A stretch of DNA of 64,000 bases from Asaia sp. W19 (GTDB taxonomy: Bacteria; Pseudomonadota; Alphaproteobacteria; Acetobacterales; Acetobacteraceae). Made by a program: the position numbers and the translations under genes. Shown one piece after another: positions 52,802 to 60,958 of this stretch; the stretch's first letter is position 1; each line of letters opens with the position of its first letter. The notes beneath the pieces were generated by a model that did no database searches, was not told where the DNA came from, and was given only the letters and a program-made list of their open reading frames with translations. The stretch is taken from positions 13 to 64,012 of the forward strand of contig NZ_PNQZ01000001.1 of the NCBI RefSeq assembly GCF_003994335.1, read 5' to 3'.

Positions 52802-53124
52802 CATTCGTGACCTGCGAGATCGTCCGGGCGTTCAGTGTCGTCCCGAGCCAGATCGAGATATTCGAAGCGACCTATGGGCCGGAAGGCCCATGGGTGCGGC
52901 TCTACCGCAATGTCCGCACCTATCTCGGCACACGCCTGATCGCCGATCTCGACAAGCATGGCGACTACATTGCCATCGATGAATGGCGCTCGCATCAGGC
53001 GTGGCTGGACTTCCAGAAAGATCATCCCGATGCGCTCGCAGCCCTTGATGCTGCCTGCTCTCCCCTCTTGCACGCCACCCGTTATATCGGGGCCTTCAGG
53101 GTGATCCAGCCCGCCCGGGCCTGA
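52798..53124 (+). CDS. Antibiotic-biosynthesis-monooxygenase-like (dimeric alpha/beta barrel) protein
   Basis: A 108-residue protein starting at GTG 52798, overlapping the fbaA stop (GTGA); GTG 52807 is an alternative. The pattern EIVRAFSVVPSQIEIFEATYGPEGPWVRLYRN, GTRLIADLDKHGDYIAIDEWRSHQAWLDFQKDHPDALAALDAACSPLL is that of small ABM/EthD-type ferredoxin-like-fold proteins (strand-helix-strand, W-x2-F helix). Catalysis is unproven; many such proteins are heme or quinone related. Coupling to fbaA suggests coexpression with glycolysis rather than a defined pathway. Confidence 0.7.
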   Translation: MTFVTCEIVRAFSVVPSQIEIFEATYGPEGPWVRLYRNVRTYLGTRLIADLDKHGDYIAIDEWRSHQAWLDFQKDHPDALAALDAACSPLLHATRYIGAFRVIQPARA

Positions 53125-53297
53125 TCCCCGTCTGAAGAGGCATACAGGCACAGGCCGACACCTAGTAACGTTATGAAGAAAATACGATGAATCGGCCAGA
53201 AAGTCCTTGCATCCGGGGGGCATGACCTTTAATCGGGCGGCCTTGGCCCAAGGGGGCATGTTGCCCAACAGGCTGTCTACTGGTTTAGAGGTACGTG

Positions 53298-53774
53298 ATG
53301 AACGCACTTGCTCAACTGGGGATGGTATCGGGACTCCCGAGAGATAACCAGACTGTCGCATCGAACACATCTCATGAAGAGGTGTGCAAGGATTATTTCA
53401 TTGAGCGTGATGGTGAACGCTTCGCCGGTCATCACCTGCTGATCGATTTCTGGGACGCCACGAATCTGGACGATCCCGCAGCAATCGACGCCACGCTTTG
53501 CGAGGCAGCGGTTACCGCAGGGGCAACAATCCTGCACAGCCACTTCCATCACTTCACGCCCAATGGCGGTGTGTCGGGCGTGATCGTGCTGGCCGAAAGC
53601 CACATTTCCATCCACACATGGCCCGAGCGCAATTTTGCCGCCGTTGACGTGTTCATGTGCGGCGCCTGCGACCCGAATCTGACGATTCCGGTCATGCAGC
53701 GTCTTTTCCAGGCCGGTCGCGTCGTCTCTGACGAAGTACGCCGTGGTCGTGAAAAGATCTCGCCTGCAGGCTGA
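53298..53774 (+). CDS. speD: S-adenosylmethionine decarboxylase proenzyme (prokaryotic class 1B type)
   Basis: A 158-residue proenzyme that makes decarboxylated AdoMet for spermidine synthesis. Autocleavage at AES-HISIHTWPE yields the pyruvoyl cofactor from Ser101; His106 and Cys121 (FMCGACDP) correspond to the processing His and proton-donor Cys of the Thermotoga enzyme. The N-terminus is about 30 residues longer than minimal SpeD. GAGG lies about 6 bases before ATG 53298. A terminator separates it from speE 83 bases on. The leader has two short hairpins. Confidence 0.94.
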   Translation: MNALAQLGMVSGLPRDNQTVASNTSHEEVCKDYFIERDGERFAGHHLLIDFWDATNLDDPAAIDATLCEAAVTAGATILHSHFHHFTPNGGVSGVIVLAESHISIHTWPERNFAAVDVFMCGACDPNLTIPVMQRLFQAGRVVSDEVRRGREKISPAG

Positions 53775-53802
53775 GCGCGTTACGCTGCGCTCAAAAGCAG
53801 AC

Positions 53803-53833
53803 AAGGCCGGGCCCGTTGCCCGGCCTTTTTTTT
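53803..53833 (+). terminator. Strong terminator between speD and speE
   Basis: AAGGCCGGGC-CCGTT-GCCCGGCCTT is an almost perfect hairpin followed by eight T. It ends only 24 bases before the speE start, leaving no room for a promoter downstream, so speE expression must come from read-through or from a promoter upstream of the hairpin. Confidence 0.92.
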
Positions 53834-53857
53834 GATAAAATTGGGAGAGACCGCCTC

Positions 53858-54727
53858 ATGTCTGAATCCTGGATCAACGAAACCCTCTACCCCGATTGGG
53901 GCCAGCGTTTTCGCGTCACGCGTGAGCTCGCACGCGTCAAGAGCGACTTTCAGGACATCGTCGTCTTTGAAAGCGACTTCCACGGCCGCGTGCTCGTTCT
54001 CGATGGCGTCATCCAGATCACCGAGCGCGATGAATTCGTCTATCAGGAAATGCTCACGCATGTCCCGCTCCTGACCCATCCCGACGCCAAGCGCGTACTG
54101 ATCATCGGCGCAGGCGATGGTGGCGTGCTTCGCCGCGTGCTCCAGCACAAGACCGTTGAAAAGGCCGTCATGGTCGAGATCGACGGCGCGGTTATCGAGC
54201 TTTCCAAGCAGCATCTCCCCAACATCGCTGGCGACGCCTGGAACGACCCCCGCGCCGATGTCATCGTCGGTGACGGCATCGACTATGTCGCCAAGGCAGC
54301 AGACGGCTCTTTCGACGTGATTATCGTCGACTCGACCGATCCGATCGGCGTGGGCGAGGTGCTCTTCACTGATGCGTTCTACAAGGATTGCGCGCGCATC
54401 CTCTCCGCTCAGGGACTGATCGTGAACCAGTGCGGCGTGCCCTTCATGCAGGCGGATGAACTGCGTGAAACCAGTGCTCGCCGTGCCAATTTCTTCCCGC
54501 ATGTATCTGCTTACGTCGCAGCCGTTCCGACCTATGTCGGTGGGTTCATGACGCTCGGCGTTGCGGCAAAGGGTGTGAACCCCACGAAGCAGACGGTTGA
54601 CGACGTCCGCGCGCGCGCCGAGGCCGCCGGTATTCTGGGCACCACCCGCTACTGGACGCCGGAAATTCACGTAGGCAGCTTCAACCTGCCGCCTTACATC
54701 GCCGAAAACCTGCCCACGCAGGGCTGA
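53858..54727 (+). CDS. speE: Polyamine aminopropyltransferase (spermidine synthase)
   Basis: A 289-residue enzyme transferring aminopropyl from decarboxylated AdoMet to putrescine. It begins ESWINETLYPDWGQRFRV and has DGVIQITERDEFVYQEMLTHVPLL, the nucleotide-binding VLIIGAGDGGVLRRVL (about residues 75-92), MVEIDGAVIELSKQHLP and the catalytic Asp in VIIVDSTDPIGVGE (about 155). GGGAGAG precedes ATG 53858. It works with SpeD encoded just upstream. Repeat copy D follows the gene. Confidence 0.95.
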   Translation: MSESWINETLYPDWGQRFRVTRELARVKSDFQDIVVFESDFHGRVLVLDGVIQITERDEFVYQEMLTHVPLLTHPDAKRVLIIGAGDGGVLRRVLQHKTVEKAVMVEIDGAVIELSKQHLPNIAGDAWNDPRADVIVGDGIDYVAKAADGSFDVIIVDSTDPIGVGEVLFTDAFYKDCARILSAQGLIVNQCGVPFMQADELRETSARRANFFPHVSAYVAAVPTYVGGFMTLGVAAKGVNPTKQTVDDVRARAEAAGILGTTRYWTPEIHVGSFNLPPYIAENLPTQG

Positions 54728-54760
54728 TCCGACTCATCCTTGCGGGTCTCTGCCTTGGAC

Positions 54761-54970
54761 CTGCGAAGGGGCTTACCCCTTCCGATCCCCACCTTGACCC
54801 AAACAGGTGTCCAGAGGACGACCATCCTCTGGCGGGGTGTGGGGCAGAGCCCCGCATAAGGCCGATCCTGCAGGGCGCTGCCCTGCACCCGCGAAGGGAC
54901 AGGCCCCTTCGATCCCAGCTTTGGCTCAAACAGCTATCCACAGGACGACTGTCCTGTGGCGGGGTGAGGA
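54761..54970 (+). repeat. Multi-hairpin dispersed repeat, copy D (two units in tandem)
   Basis: Between convergent speE and the small gene at 54987. Contents: GAAGGGGCTTACCCCTTC (54765), the AAACAGGTGTCCAGAGGACGA lead with partner ATCCTCTGG, GGGGCAGAGCCCC, CAGGGCGCTGCCCTG (54871), GAAGGGACAGGCCCCTTC, and a second CCACAGGACGACTGTCCTGTGG palindrome. Bases 54871-54916 equal 28168-28213 of copy B exactly. The second unit contains TATCCACA, a near-match to a DnaA box. Confidence 0.92.
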
Positions 54971-54986
54971 GCGGGTGCCCGAAGAC

Positions 54987-55295
54987 CTAGTACCCTGATC
55001 CACTCAGCAGACGAATCACAAGGGTCTGCCACTCCTCCATGATATCGCCATGGCCCATGGCATGCCCGGCTCGGCGATACCAGTACCGGGCGTTATCCTG
55101 ATCGCCTTCCTTGCGGTGGAGCCAGGCATGGACCCAGTTGCATTCGGCATCACGCTCATTGCTTTGAACGATTTCATGGGCTGCGGCCCAATCGGCGCGG
55201 CCGGCCCACCAGAGGGCGAGGAGGGCCGGAGAAAGGCCCTGAGGAGGAATGGTGTCTTCGAGGCTTTCCTTGAAAACGGAGAGGGTCATGCTCAT
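54987..55295 (-). CDS. Small conserved cytosolic protein, TPR-like
   Basis: A 102-residue protein starting at ATG 55295, overlapping the SDR stop by 4 bases. Two helical pairs, SPALLALWWAGRADWAAAHEIVQ and CNWVHAWLHRKEGDQDNARYWYRRAGH, resemble half-TPR/SEL1 units; the Trp/Tyr-rich WVHAWLHRKEGD segment recurs in small alphaproteobacterial proteins of unknown function. No signal peptide is present. It is the last gene of the DedA-SDR operon. Function is unknown. Confidence 0.7.
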   Translation of the reverse strand: MSMTLSVFKESLEDTIPPQGLSPALLALWWAGRADWAAAHEIVQSNERDAECNWVHAWLHRKEGDQDNARYWYRRAGHAMGHGDIMEEWQTLVIRLLSGSGY

Positions 55296-56242
55296 GCGAG
55301 AGTCTCCCAATCAAACCGTACACCGGTCATGTTTTCAGAAGCCTGCCAGAGGTTTTGAGCGAGGGAAAGCCCCATGGCGACCGGAGGGAGGATCGCCGGG
55401 CCAGGGGGGCCACGCCGTTCCCCCGAACCCTGGGGACCGTAATACCCGCCATCCTGAGCCTGAGGCGACAGAGCCGCATGAAGCAGGGGCTCGGCACCAG
55501 AGGCAACGTCCTGCCCCATCAGGCGGAATAACCCATTCCCCAGGCGATCCTGAACGAGGCAGAGGGCTCGGCTGAAAGATGACTGCGAGAGACCGAGCGC
55601 GGCGCTGTTGGTAATGATCGCGCTGGTCGACCACCCGGGATGCGCAGCGCGCACATGCAGAGGGGCGTCCACGGCACGGGCACGGCGGTGCAGCTCAAGG
55701 CTGAAGAGCAGATTGGCAAGCTTGCTCTGCCGATAACGAGCAAAGCGTTTATAGCTTTCGGTCGCATTCAGGTCGTCAAGCGGGATTTCACCCTTCCACG
55801 CCGCCAGAGACGCCACTGTCACGATATGCGCCTGCCCGGCGATGAGCGAAGGCAGGAGGCGCCCCGTCAGGGCAAAGTGACCAAGATGGTTGGTGCCGAA
55901 CTGAAGCTCGAATCCATCCTGGGTCGAGCGACGCTGGGGAGGCGCCATGACCCCGGCATTATTGACCAGAATATGGATGGGCTGCCCTTCCATGCGCTCT
56001 GTGAAGCGCGCAATCGAGGCGAGAGAGGCCAGATCGAGGCCCTCGAAGCGCAGCCGCGCCTGGGGAACGGCGCGCTCTATGGTGACGAGAGCCTCACGGC
56101 CTTTTTCAGCATTGCGACCGGTCACGATCACCTCGGCGCCATGACGCGCCAGCCCGAGCGCCGTGGCAAGACCGAGCCCACCGGTTGCGCCCGTGACGAC
56201 GGCGGTGCGACCTGCGCAGGAAGGATAGCGTATGTCGCTCAT
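55292..56242 (-). CDS. SDR family oxidoreductase
   Basis: A 316-residue short-chain dehydrogenase. ATG 56242 overlaps the DedA stop by 4 bases. Cofactor motif: AVVTGATGGLGLATALGLA (about residues 13-31); ILVNNAGVMAPPQ (about 90); catalytic Ser in TVASLAAW and YRQSKLANLLFSLELHRRA (Tyr-x3-Lys, about 175). The layout is that of retinol-dehydrogenase/WWOX-like SDRs, which act on diverse carbonyls. The substrate cannot be predicted. The frame open upstream (to 56335) lies in the DedA gene and is not used. Confidence 0.85.
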   Translation of the reverse strand: MSDIRYPSCAGRTAVVTGATGGLGLATALGLARHGAEVIVTGRNAEKGREALVTIERAVPQARLRFEGLDLASLASIARFTERMEGQPIHILVNNAGVMAPPQRRSTQDGFELQFGTNHLGHFALTGRLLPSLIAGQAHIVTVASLAAWKGEIPLDDLNATESYKRFARYRQSKLANLLFSLELHRRARAVDAPLHVRAAHPGWSTSAIITNSAALGLSQSSFSRALCLVQDRLGNGLFRLMGQDVASGAEPLLHAALSPQAQDGGYYGPQGSGERRGPPGPAILPPVAMGLSLAQNLWQASENMTGVRFDWETLA

Positions 56243-56886
56243 GCCTTGTTCTTCCCTGAGTGCTCTTCGGACTTGGCCTCCTTCAGGGCCTCGTCGGTCA
56301 GGCGTTTCTCGTTCTTCTTGAGAAAATAGAGGCATACCCCGAGGAAAATCACCACCAGAGAGCCGATGCCTATGGCGAGAGGCCCCGAGAGGCTGAAAAT
56401 CTCCTTGCCCAGGAAATAGGTGGCCACCGCATAGCCGCCCGCCCAGACCACGCCCCCGAGCGCATTATGCCAGAGGAAGGATTTCCAGGGCATGTGGTTC
56501 GCCCCGGCCAGCAGGGCCACGAATACGCGCAAGATGGCAACGAAACGTCCGACAAAGACCACTGTCCCGCCATGACGCTTGAAGAGATAGCGCCCCAGAA
56601 GCAGGCGCTCATGAGTCAGCCCCACCTTGCCGCCGTGTTTCTGCAGCAGCTTGAACCCTATGGACCGACCGATCAGATAGCCGAAATTATCGCCCATGAT
56701 GGCGCCAGTCACGGCTGCGACGACGACCCAGCGTATCTCGAGATGATGGGTCGTGGCTGCATAGAGCGCGGCACCGATGATCAGGCTCTCGGCGGGCAGA
56801 GGCAGGCCCATGCTTTCAAGCATCACAACCACGCCGACAATGCCGTAGCCATACTCCTTCAGCAGATGTTCCAGAAAATGCAGCAG
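56239..56886 (-). CDS. DedA family membrane protein (VTT domain)
   Basis: A 215-residue protein if translated from CTG 56886. DedA signatures are HFLEHLLKEYGYGIVGVVVMLESMGLPLPAESLIIGAALYA, GAIMGDNFGYLIGR, FKRHGGTVVFVGRFVAILRVFVALLAG and a Lys/Glu-rich tail. DedA proteins are membrane transporters, some flipping undecaprenyl phosphate. The conserved N-terminus contains no ATG/GTG/TTG before GTG 56832, which has no ribosome site; AAGGA 8 bases before CTG 56886 fits a non-canonical start. It heads the DedA-SDR-54987 operon. Confidence 0.88.
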   Translation of the reverse strand: MLHFLEHLLKEYGYGIVGVVVMLESMGLPLPAESLIIGAALYAATTHHLEIRWVVVAAVTGAIMGDNFGYLIGRSIGFKLLQKHGGKVGLTHERLLLGRYLFKRHGGTVVFVGRFVAILRVFVALLAGANHMPWKSFLWHNALGGVVWAGGYAVATYFLGKEIFSLSGPLAIGIGSLVVIFLGVCLYFLKKNEKRLTDEALKEAKSEEHSGKNKA

Positions 56887-56992
56887 GGCTCTCTTCCTTG
56901 GCGAGCTTGGCGATAAAGAGTCCGACTTGATGCCTGAAAGCGCCGCCCAGGAAAACTCGTCAGATGGTTTCAGTCCGATTATCCTGATTCCT

Positions 56993-58882
56993 ATGACGAA
57001 TCCATCATCGATCCCTTCCGGTTCCTGGCCTTCCTGGGTTTCACCCGAGCTTGTGGCCGGTCGTTCGATCTCCCTTTCCGAGCTACAGGCTCAGGCAGAT
57101 CGACTGTACTGGCTCGAAGCACGCCCGCAGGAAGGCGGGCGTACCGCGCTGGTCAGCATGAAACGCGGCGAAACGCCGGAGGATTTGCTGCCGTCGACGG
57201 TCGGTATCGGCACCCGCGTGCATGAATATGGTGGCGGAGCCTACGGCGTATCATCCTGCCAGCGCGTGGTATTCAGCGATCGCAAATCCGGCGCGGTCCA
57301 TCTGCGCGAAAATGATGGCACATTCGTCAGCCTCGCCAGTTCCGCCGATTGCGCCTATGCGGATTTCAGCTTCGACGCGACCGGAACTGGCGTCTTTTGT
57401 GTCCGGGAAGATTATCGCAGCGGCGGTGAGCCCAAGGCAGCCATCGTCTGGCTCGATTGCGAGCGCGAATGCGTGCTGGTCGAAGGCGACGATTTCTATG
57501 CGGCACCGCGTCCCGCTCCTGGCAACGGGCATCTCGCCTGGATCAGCTGGAACCACCCCGACATGCCCTGGGATGCGACGCAGCTCGCTGTTGCCCCTCT
57601 GACATGGGAGGACTCTCGTCCCCGGCCCGGAGCATCGCGCATCCTCGCAGGGGAAGCGTCACGATGCAGCAGCGTCGATCCCGTGTGGGAGAGCGCGGAC
57701 ACGCTTCTGGTCAGCCTCGATACGCCGGGTGCCTGGCACCCTTGTCGTTTCACGGTGACAGGAGAGGCCGGGCCTGAGTTCCTCGCCGATCCTGAAGGCG
57801 AAACCGGATTTCCCCATTGGGTCTTCGGGCAGAGCAGTCTGCGTGTCCTGCCCGACGGCCGTATTCTTGCGCAGATCGTGCGTGACGGGCTCAGCCATAC
57901 CGCCTTGCTGGCAGGCAGGCACTGGCAGATCTGTCCGCAGATCGAGACGGCCCAGGCACCCGTGCCTTTTGGTGACGAGCTCGCCTGGATCACGGCAGCA
58001 CCCGATGCCCCGCCTGCCGTCGTCATCGGCAGGAATTCGCGGATCATCCGACAGGCTTTCGATTTCCCCGAAGGAATCACACCTGAAGATTGCGCCCACC
58101 CCGAACCGTTTGCCTATCCCAGTACGGGAGGGGCGATCGCCCACGCGCTCTATTATGCGCCGGTCAATCGCCATCATGCCCTTGCCTCGAGAGAAAAGCC
58201 TCCTCTGGTGGTCATGGCCCATGGTGGCCCGACCGGTCGTGCCAGCTCGGCATTCTCGTTCAAGGTCCAGTGGTGGACGAGCCGTGGCTTTGCGGTGCTC
58301 GACGTGAACTACAGGGGCTCTACCGGGTTTGGCCGACGCTATCGCGAGGCCCTGAACGGCGCATGGGGCATTACGGATGTAGAGGACTGCGTTGCCGGGG
58401 TGCATCATGCCGTGGCGCATGGTCTGGCAGATCCGGGGCGCTGCGTCATACGTGGCAGCAGCGCTGGCGGGCTGACGGTGCTGATGGCCCTGGCCACCTC
58501 CGATGTCTTCGCCGCCGGATGCTCGCTTTACGGCGTGACGGATCTGCGCGCACTGGCTGAGGAGACGCATAAGTTCGAATCCCGCTATCTCGACCGCCTG
58601 ATCGGCCCCTATCCAGAGCAGGAAGCACTTTATCTGGCACGCTCCCCCCTGACCCATGTGGCCCAGATCACGGCACCGCTCCTGTTCCTGCATGGCGACC
58701 TCGACAAGGTGGTGCCACTCGATCAGGCTCAGGCCATGAATCAGGCTCTGCATGGCCTTGGCCGCGCATCGGCGCTACATGTCTATGAAGGAGAAAGTCA
58801 TGGGTTCCGGCAGGAACAGACGCTGCGCGACAGCTTCACGCGGGAACTGGCCTTCTATCAGCAGGTCTTCGGCCAGAACTAG
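56993..58882 (+). CDS. S9 family peptidase (dipeptidyl/acylaminoacyl peptidase-like)
   Basis: A 629-residue serine peptidase starting near ATG 56993; the open frame reaches back to 56927. The N-terminal propeller has GTRVHEYGGGAYGV, and the C-terminal alpha/beta-hydrolase domain has PPLVVMAHGGPTGR, VNYRGSTGFGRRYREAL, catalytic Ser in IRGSSAGGLTVL (about residue 490), Asp in LHGDLDKVVPLDQ (about 568) and His in EGESHGFRQE (about 603). It trims short peptides. It has no signal peptide and is divergent from the DedA gene. Confidence 0.9.
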   Translation: MTNPSSIPSGSWPSWVSPELVAGRSISLSELQAQADRLYWLEARPQEGGRTALVSMKRGETPEDLLPSTVGIGTRVHEYGGGAYGVSSCQRVVFSDRKSGAVHLRENDGTFVSLASSADCAYADFSFDATGTGVFCVREDYRSGGEPKAAIVWLDCERECVLVEGDDFYAAPRPAPGNGHLAWISWNHPDMPWDATQLAVAPLTWEDSRPRPGASRILAGEASRCSSVDPVWESADTLLVSLDTPGAWHPCRFTVTGEAGPEFLADPEGETGFPHWVFGQSSLRVLPDGRILAQIVRDGLSHTALLAGRHWQICPQIETAQAPVPFGDELAWITAAPDAPPAVVIGRNSRIIRQAFDFPEGITPEDCAHPEPFAYPSTGGAIAHALYYAPVNRHHALASREKPPLVVMAHGGPTGRASSAFSFKVQWWTSRGFAVLDVNYRGSTGFGRRYREALNGAWGITDVEDCVAGVHHAVAHGLADPGRCVIRGSSAGGLTVLMALATSDVFAAGCSLYGVTDLRALAEETHKFESRYLDRLIGPYPEQEALYLARSPLTHVAQITAPLLFLHGDLDKVVPLDQAQAMNQALHGLGRASALHVYEGESHGFRQEQTLRDSFTRELAFYQQVFGQN

Positions 58883-58929
58883 GCACGGATTCCGATGCGC
58901 CCCCCCTCAGAGGCGCGCCGGATACCGCA

Positions 58930-59865
58930 TCAGGGCATTGCAGGCGCCGTGACAGGCAAGGAAAGGGCTACATTGAGCACGTCTGCCAGACGCACTCCAG
59001 CCTGTTGCAGACGCGTCTCGATAACCGGGAACGCGATCTCCGTGTAGGCCTCACCCAGATCCTTGCGTTCCTTCCCCGCAGGCAGGGCGCCATAAGCAAT
59101 CGAGCGCGCCAGACCATGGCTCTCATCGGTCCAGGCCACGACGTGATCATGCATCGTGTCGCCCGAAAGAGCCGCCGACCAGTAGGCAGCCTGTCCGGGG
59201 GTGATCTGGGCGTTCAGGCGATCAGCCTCCTCATGGGCCTTGGCGAAGTCGATGGTGTAGTGAGGACCGACAACGAGATGACGTTCGTGATCCATGATGC
59301 CCTCATCCCACAGGGAATGCAGGTTTTCGTGCCCGTTCCGGTCCTGACCGAAATACGAAACCTTGACCATGTTCCCGCCCTTGTCATGGTCGCGCTCAGC
59401 CGCGTGAAGCGGCTGATGCAGGTCACCTACGAGATGCACCACCCATTTGAGCGCAGCCAGACGGGCCTCAGGCGTGGCTTTCGGATCAGCCAGAATCTTT
59501 TCCATTTCCGGCAGCTTCTCGGTCACGCAGATATCGTTGCCGCAATCGCGCGCCTTCTCGTAAGTCGGCAAGGCGGCATCGGTATCGACGTAATGCCAGG
59601 GAAGAGTCTGAGGCAGGCCGCCTTTATCGGCAGGCACATGACCGATCGTATCGGGCCAGGATGCCACCTGATCCAGGGTCTGATGATGCTCGAGCGCCAG
59701 AAGCTGTGTCACCGCACTAGCCGCCTCCGGTGTCAGACGGCTCTGGGCAATATCAGCCACGATGGCATGACCATATGGCCCCCAGGCCTTGGCCGGTTTC
59801 ACAGGCAGGGTCAGGGCGGCGGCAGAACACAGGACTGAAAGAGCGACGAGCGATGAACGGGTCAT
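58930..59865 (-). CDS. S1/P1 nuclease family protein
   Basis: A 311-residue exported nuclease. The signal peptide ends at AKA, so the mature protein begins WGPYGH: Trp28 and its His act as zinc ligands. Further ligands lie in LPWHYVDTD, VHLVGDLHQPLHAAERDHDKGGN and NLHSLWDEGI, giving the trinuclear zinc site of P1 nuclease. The enzymes hydrolyse single-stranded RNA/DNA and 3'-nucleotides, probably for phosphate or nucleotide scavenging in the periplasm. It is monocistronic and convergent with the S9 peptidase. Confidence 0.92.
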   Translation of the reverse strand: MTRSSLVALSVLCSAAALTLPVKPAKAWGPYGHAIVADIAQSRLTPEAASAVTQLLALEHHQTLDQVASWPDTIGHVPADKGGLPQTLPWHYVDTDAALPTYEKARDCGNDICVTEKLPEMEKILADPKATPEARLAALKWVVHLVGDLHQPLHAAERDHDKGGNMVKVSYFGQDRNGHENLHSLWDEGIMDHERHLVVGPHYTIDFAKAHEEADRLNAQITPGQAAYWSAALSGDTMHDHVVAWTDESHGLARSIAYGALPAGKERKDLGEAYTEIAFPVIETRLQQAGVRLADVLNVALSLPVTAPAMP

Positions 59866-59990
59866 GAGGCCTCTGGGACGGGAACGGTATGCAGTACCGC
59901 CACCGTTTCATTCCGCAGGCAGGGATGCAAGGGATGTTATGATGACAGACCCGCCCCGTCAGGCGGTACACCGGTTATGGCGAACACCCC

Positions 59991-60863
59991 TCAGGTGGCG
60001 AGCCGTACCGACCATCCTGCTTCCCAGCATTCGCCGGGGGCAAGATGCAGAAGGCCGGGTTTCTCCTCAAAGGGGCCATCGAACGAGGCCGGGCTGGCAT
60101 ACCCCATCCAGGGTTCGAAGCAGATGAAATCCGAGCCGGGCTTCATCCAGATCCCGAGTTGCTCGAAACCATGCCACGAGAAAACCAGCGCTTCACCCCC
60201 TTGCGCATGAAAGCGCAGGGACCGGCTCGCTGGATGCATGAAGATAAGTGCGTCCTGCTCGAACAGGCTGTCTTCCAACCCAAGAATACGCCCCTCGACC
60301 GGGCTGGGCCTGTCGCCATCGACAATCAGCCCTTCTTCCAGAAGTGCCAGATTTCCGGGTTCCGGCGCCTCGAATTCCACGACATGGCCCGCTTTCGGCC
60401 TGCCGGGAACAAGCGGCCAGATAAAGGCCGGATGCGCGCCCAGAGACGCGTGCAGCACGCTCAGACTATCAGGATTGCCCAACGTGTAATGCAGATGCAG
60501 TCCGTCCTCATCAAGGCGGTAATGCAGCGCCAAACGGAAGGCGAAGGGAAACAGCGCGCGACTGGTCGGGTCATCTTCCAGAACGAGGATGCAGCCGCTT
60601 TCGCTCCGCTCGACCCAACGAAAAACCCGGTCGCGGGCAAAACCATGCTGGGTAAGCGTGTAATCCAGTCCATCGATCAATGCATGATTGTCACGCAGCC
60701 TGCCCACGATCGGAAACAGCACCGGTGAATGCCGTGGCCACGCGCCGCCGTTCCAGATCAGGTCACGCCCGGTCTCGTCGCATAAGGAGCAGAGTTCGGC
60801 CCCATGAGCCGCAACACGCGCCGTATACCGCCCGTTGCTGAAGACATGGCTGTCAGACATCAC
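59991..60863 (-). CDS. Aldose 1-epimerase family protein (LacX-like)
   Basis: A 290-residue protein with the galactose-mutarotase fold: AHGAELCSLCDETGRDLIWNG (about residues 18-38), PVLFPIVGRLRDN, TQHGFARDRVFRW (His), LGAHPAFIWPL and a C-terminal acid in FICFEPWMGY. The pattern is that of the LacX/Aldose_epim_Ec_YphB subgroup, which interconverts alpha and beta anomers of free hexoses. Two tandem ATGs start the gene. It is monocistronic, 126 bases upstream of the nuclease gene and with 95 bases to the SEL1 gene. Confidence 0.88.
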   Translation of the reverse strand: MMSDSHVFSNGRYTARVAAHGAELCSLCDETGRDLIWNGGAWPRHSPVLFPIVGRLRDNHALIDGLDYTLTQHGFARDRVFRWVERSESGCILVLEDDPTSRALFPFAFRLALHYRLDEDGLHLHYTLGNPDSLSVLHASLGAHPAFIWPLVPGRPKAGHVVEFEAPEPGNLALLEEGLIVDGDRPSPVEGRILGLEDSLFEQDALIFMHPASRSLRFHAQGGEALVFSWHGFEQLGIWMKPGSDFICFEPWMGYASPASFDGPFEEKPGLLHLAPGECWEAGWSVRLAT

Positions 60864-60958
60864 CCATCATGCTCCTCTCGTCTAGCCTACCGACACGTCG
60901 CCTTCGGAAAAGGCGCAAACCGGAGGGCCCACCGACCTTCCCCAAAAATCCGTTCAGA

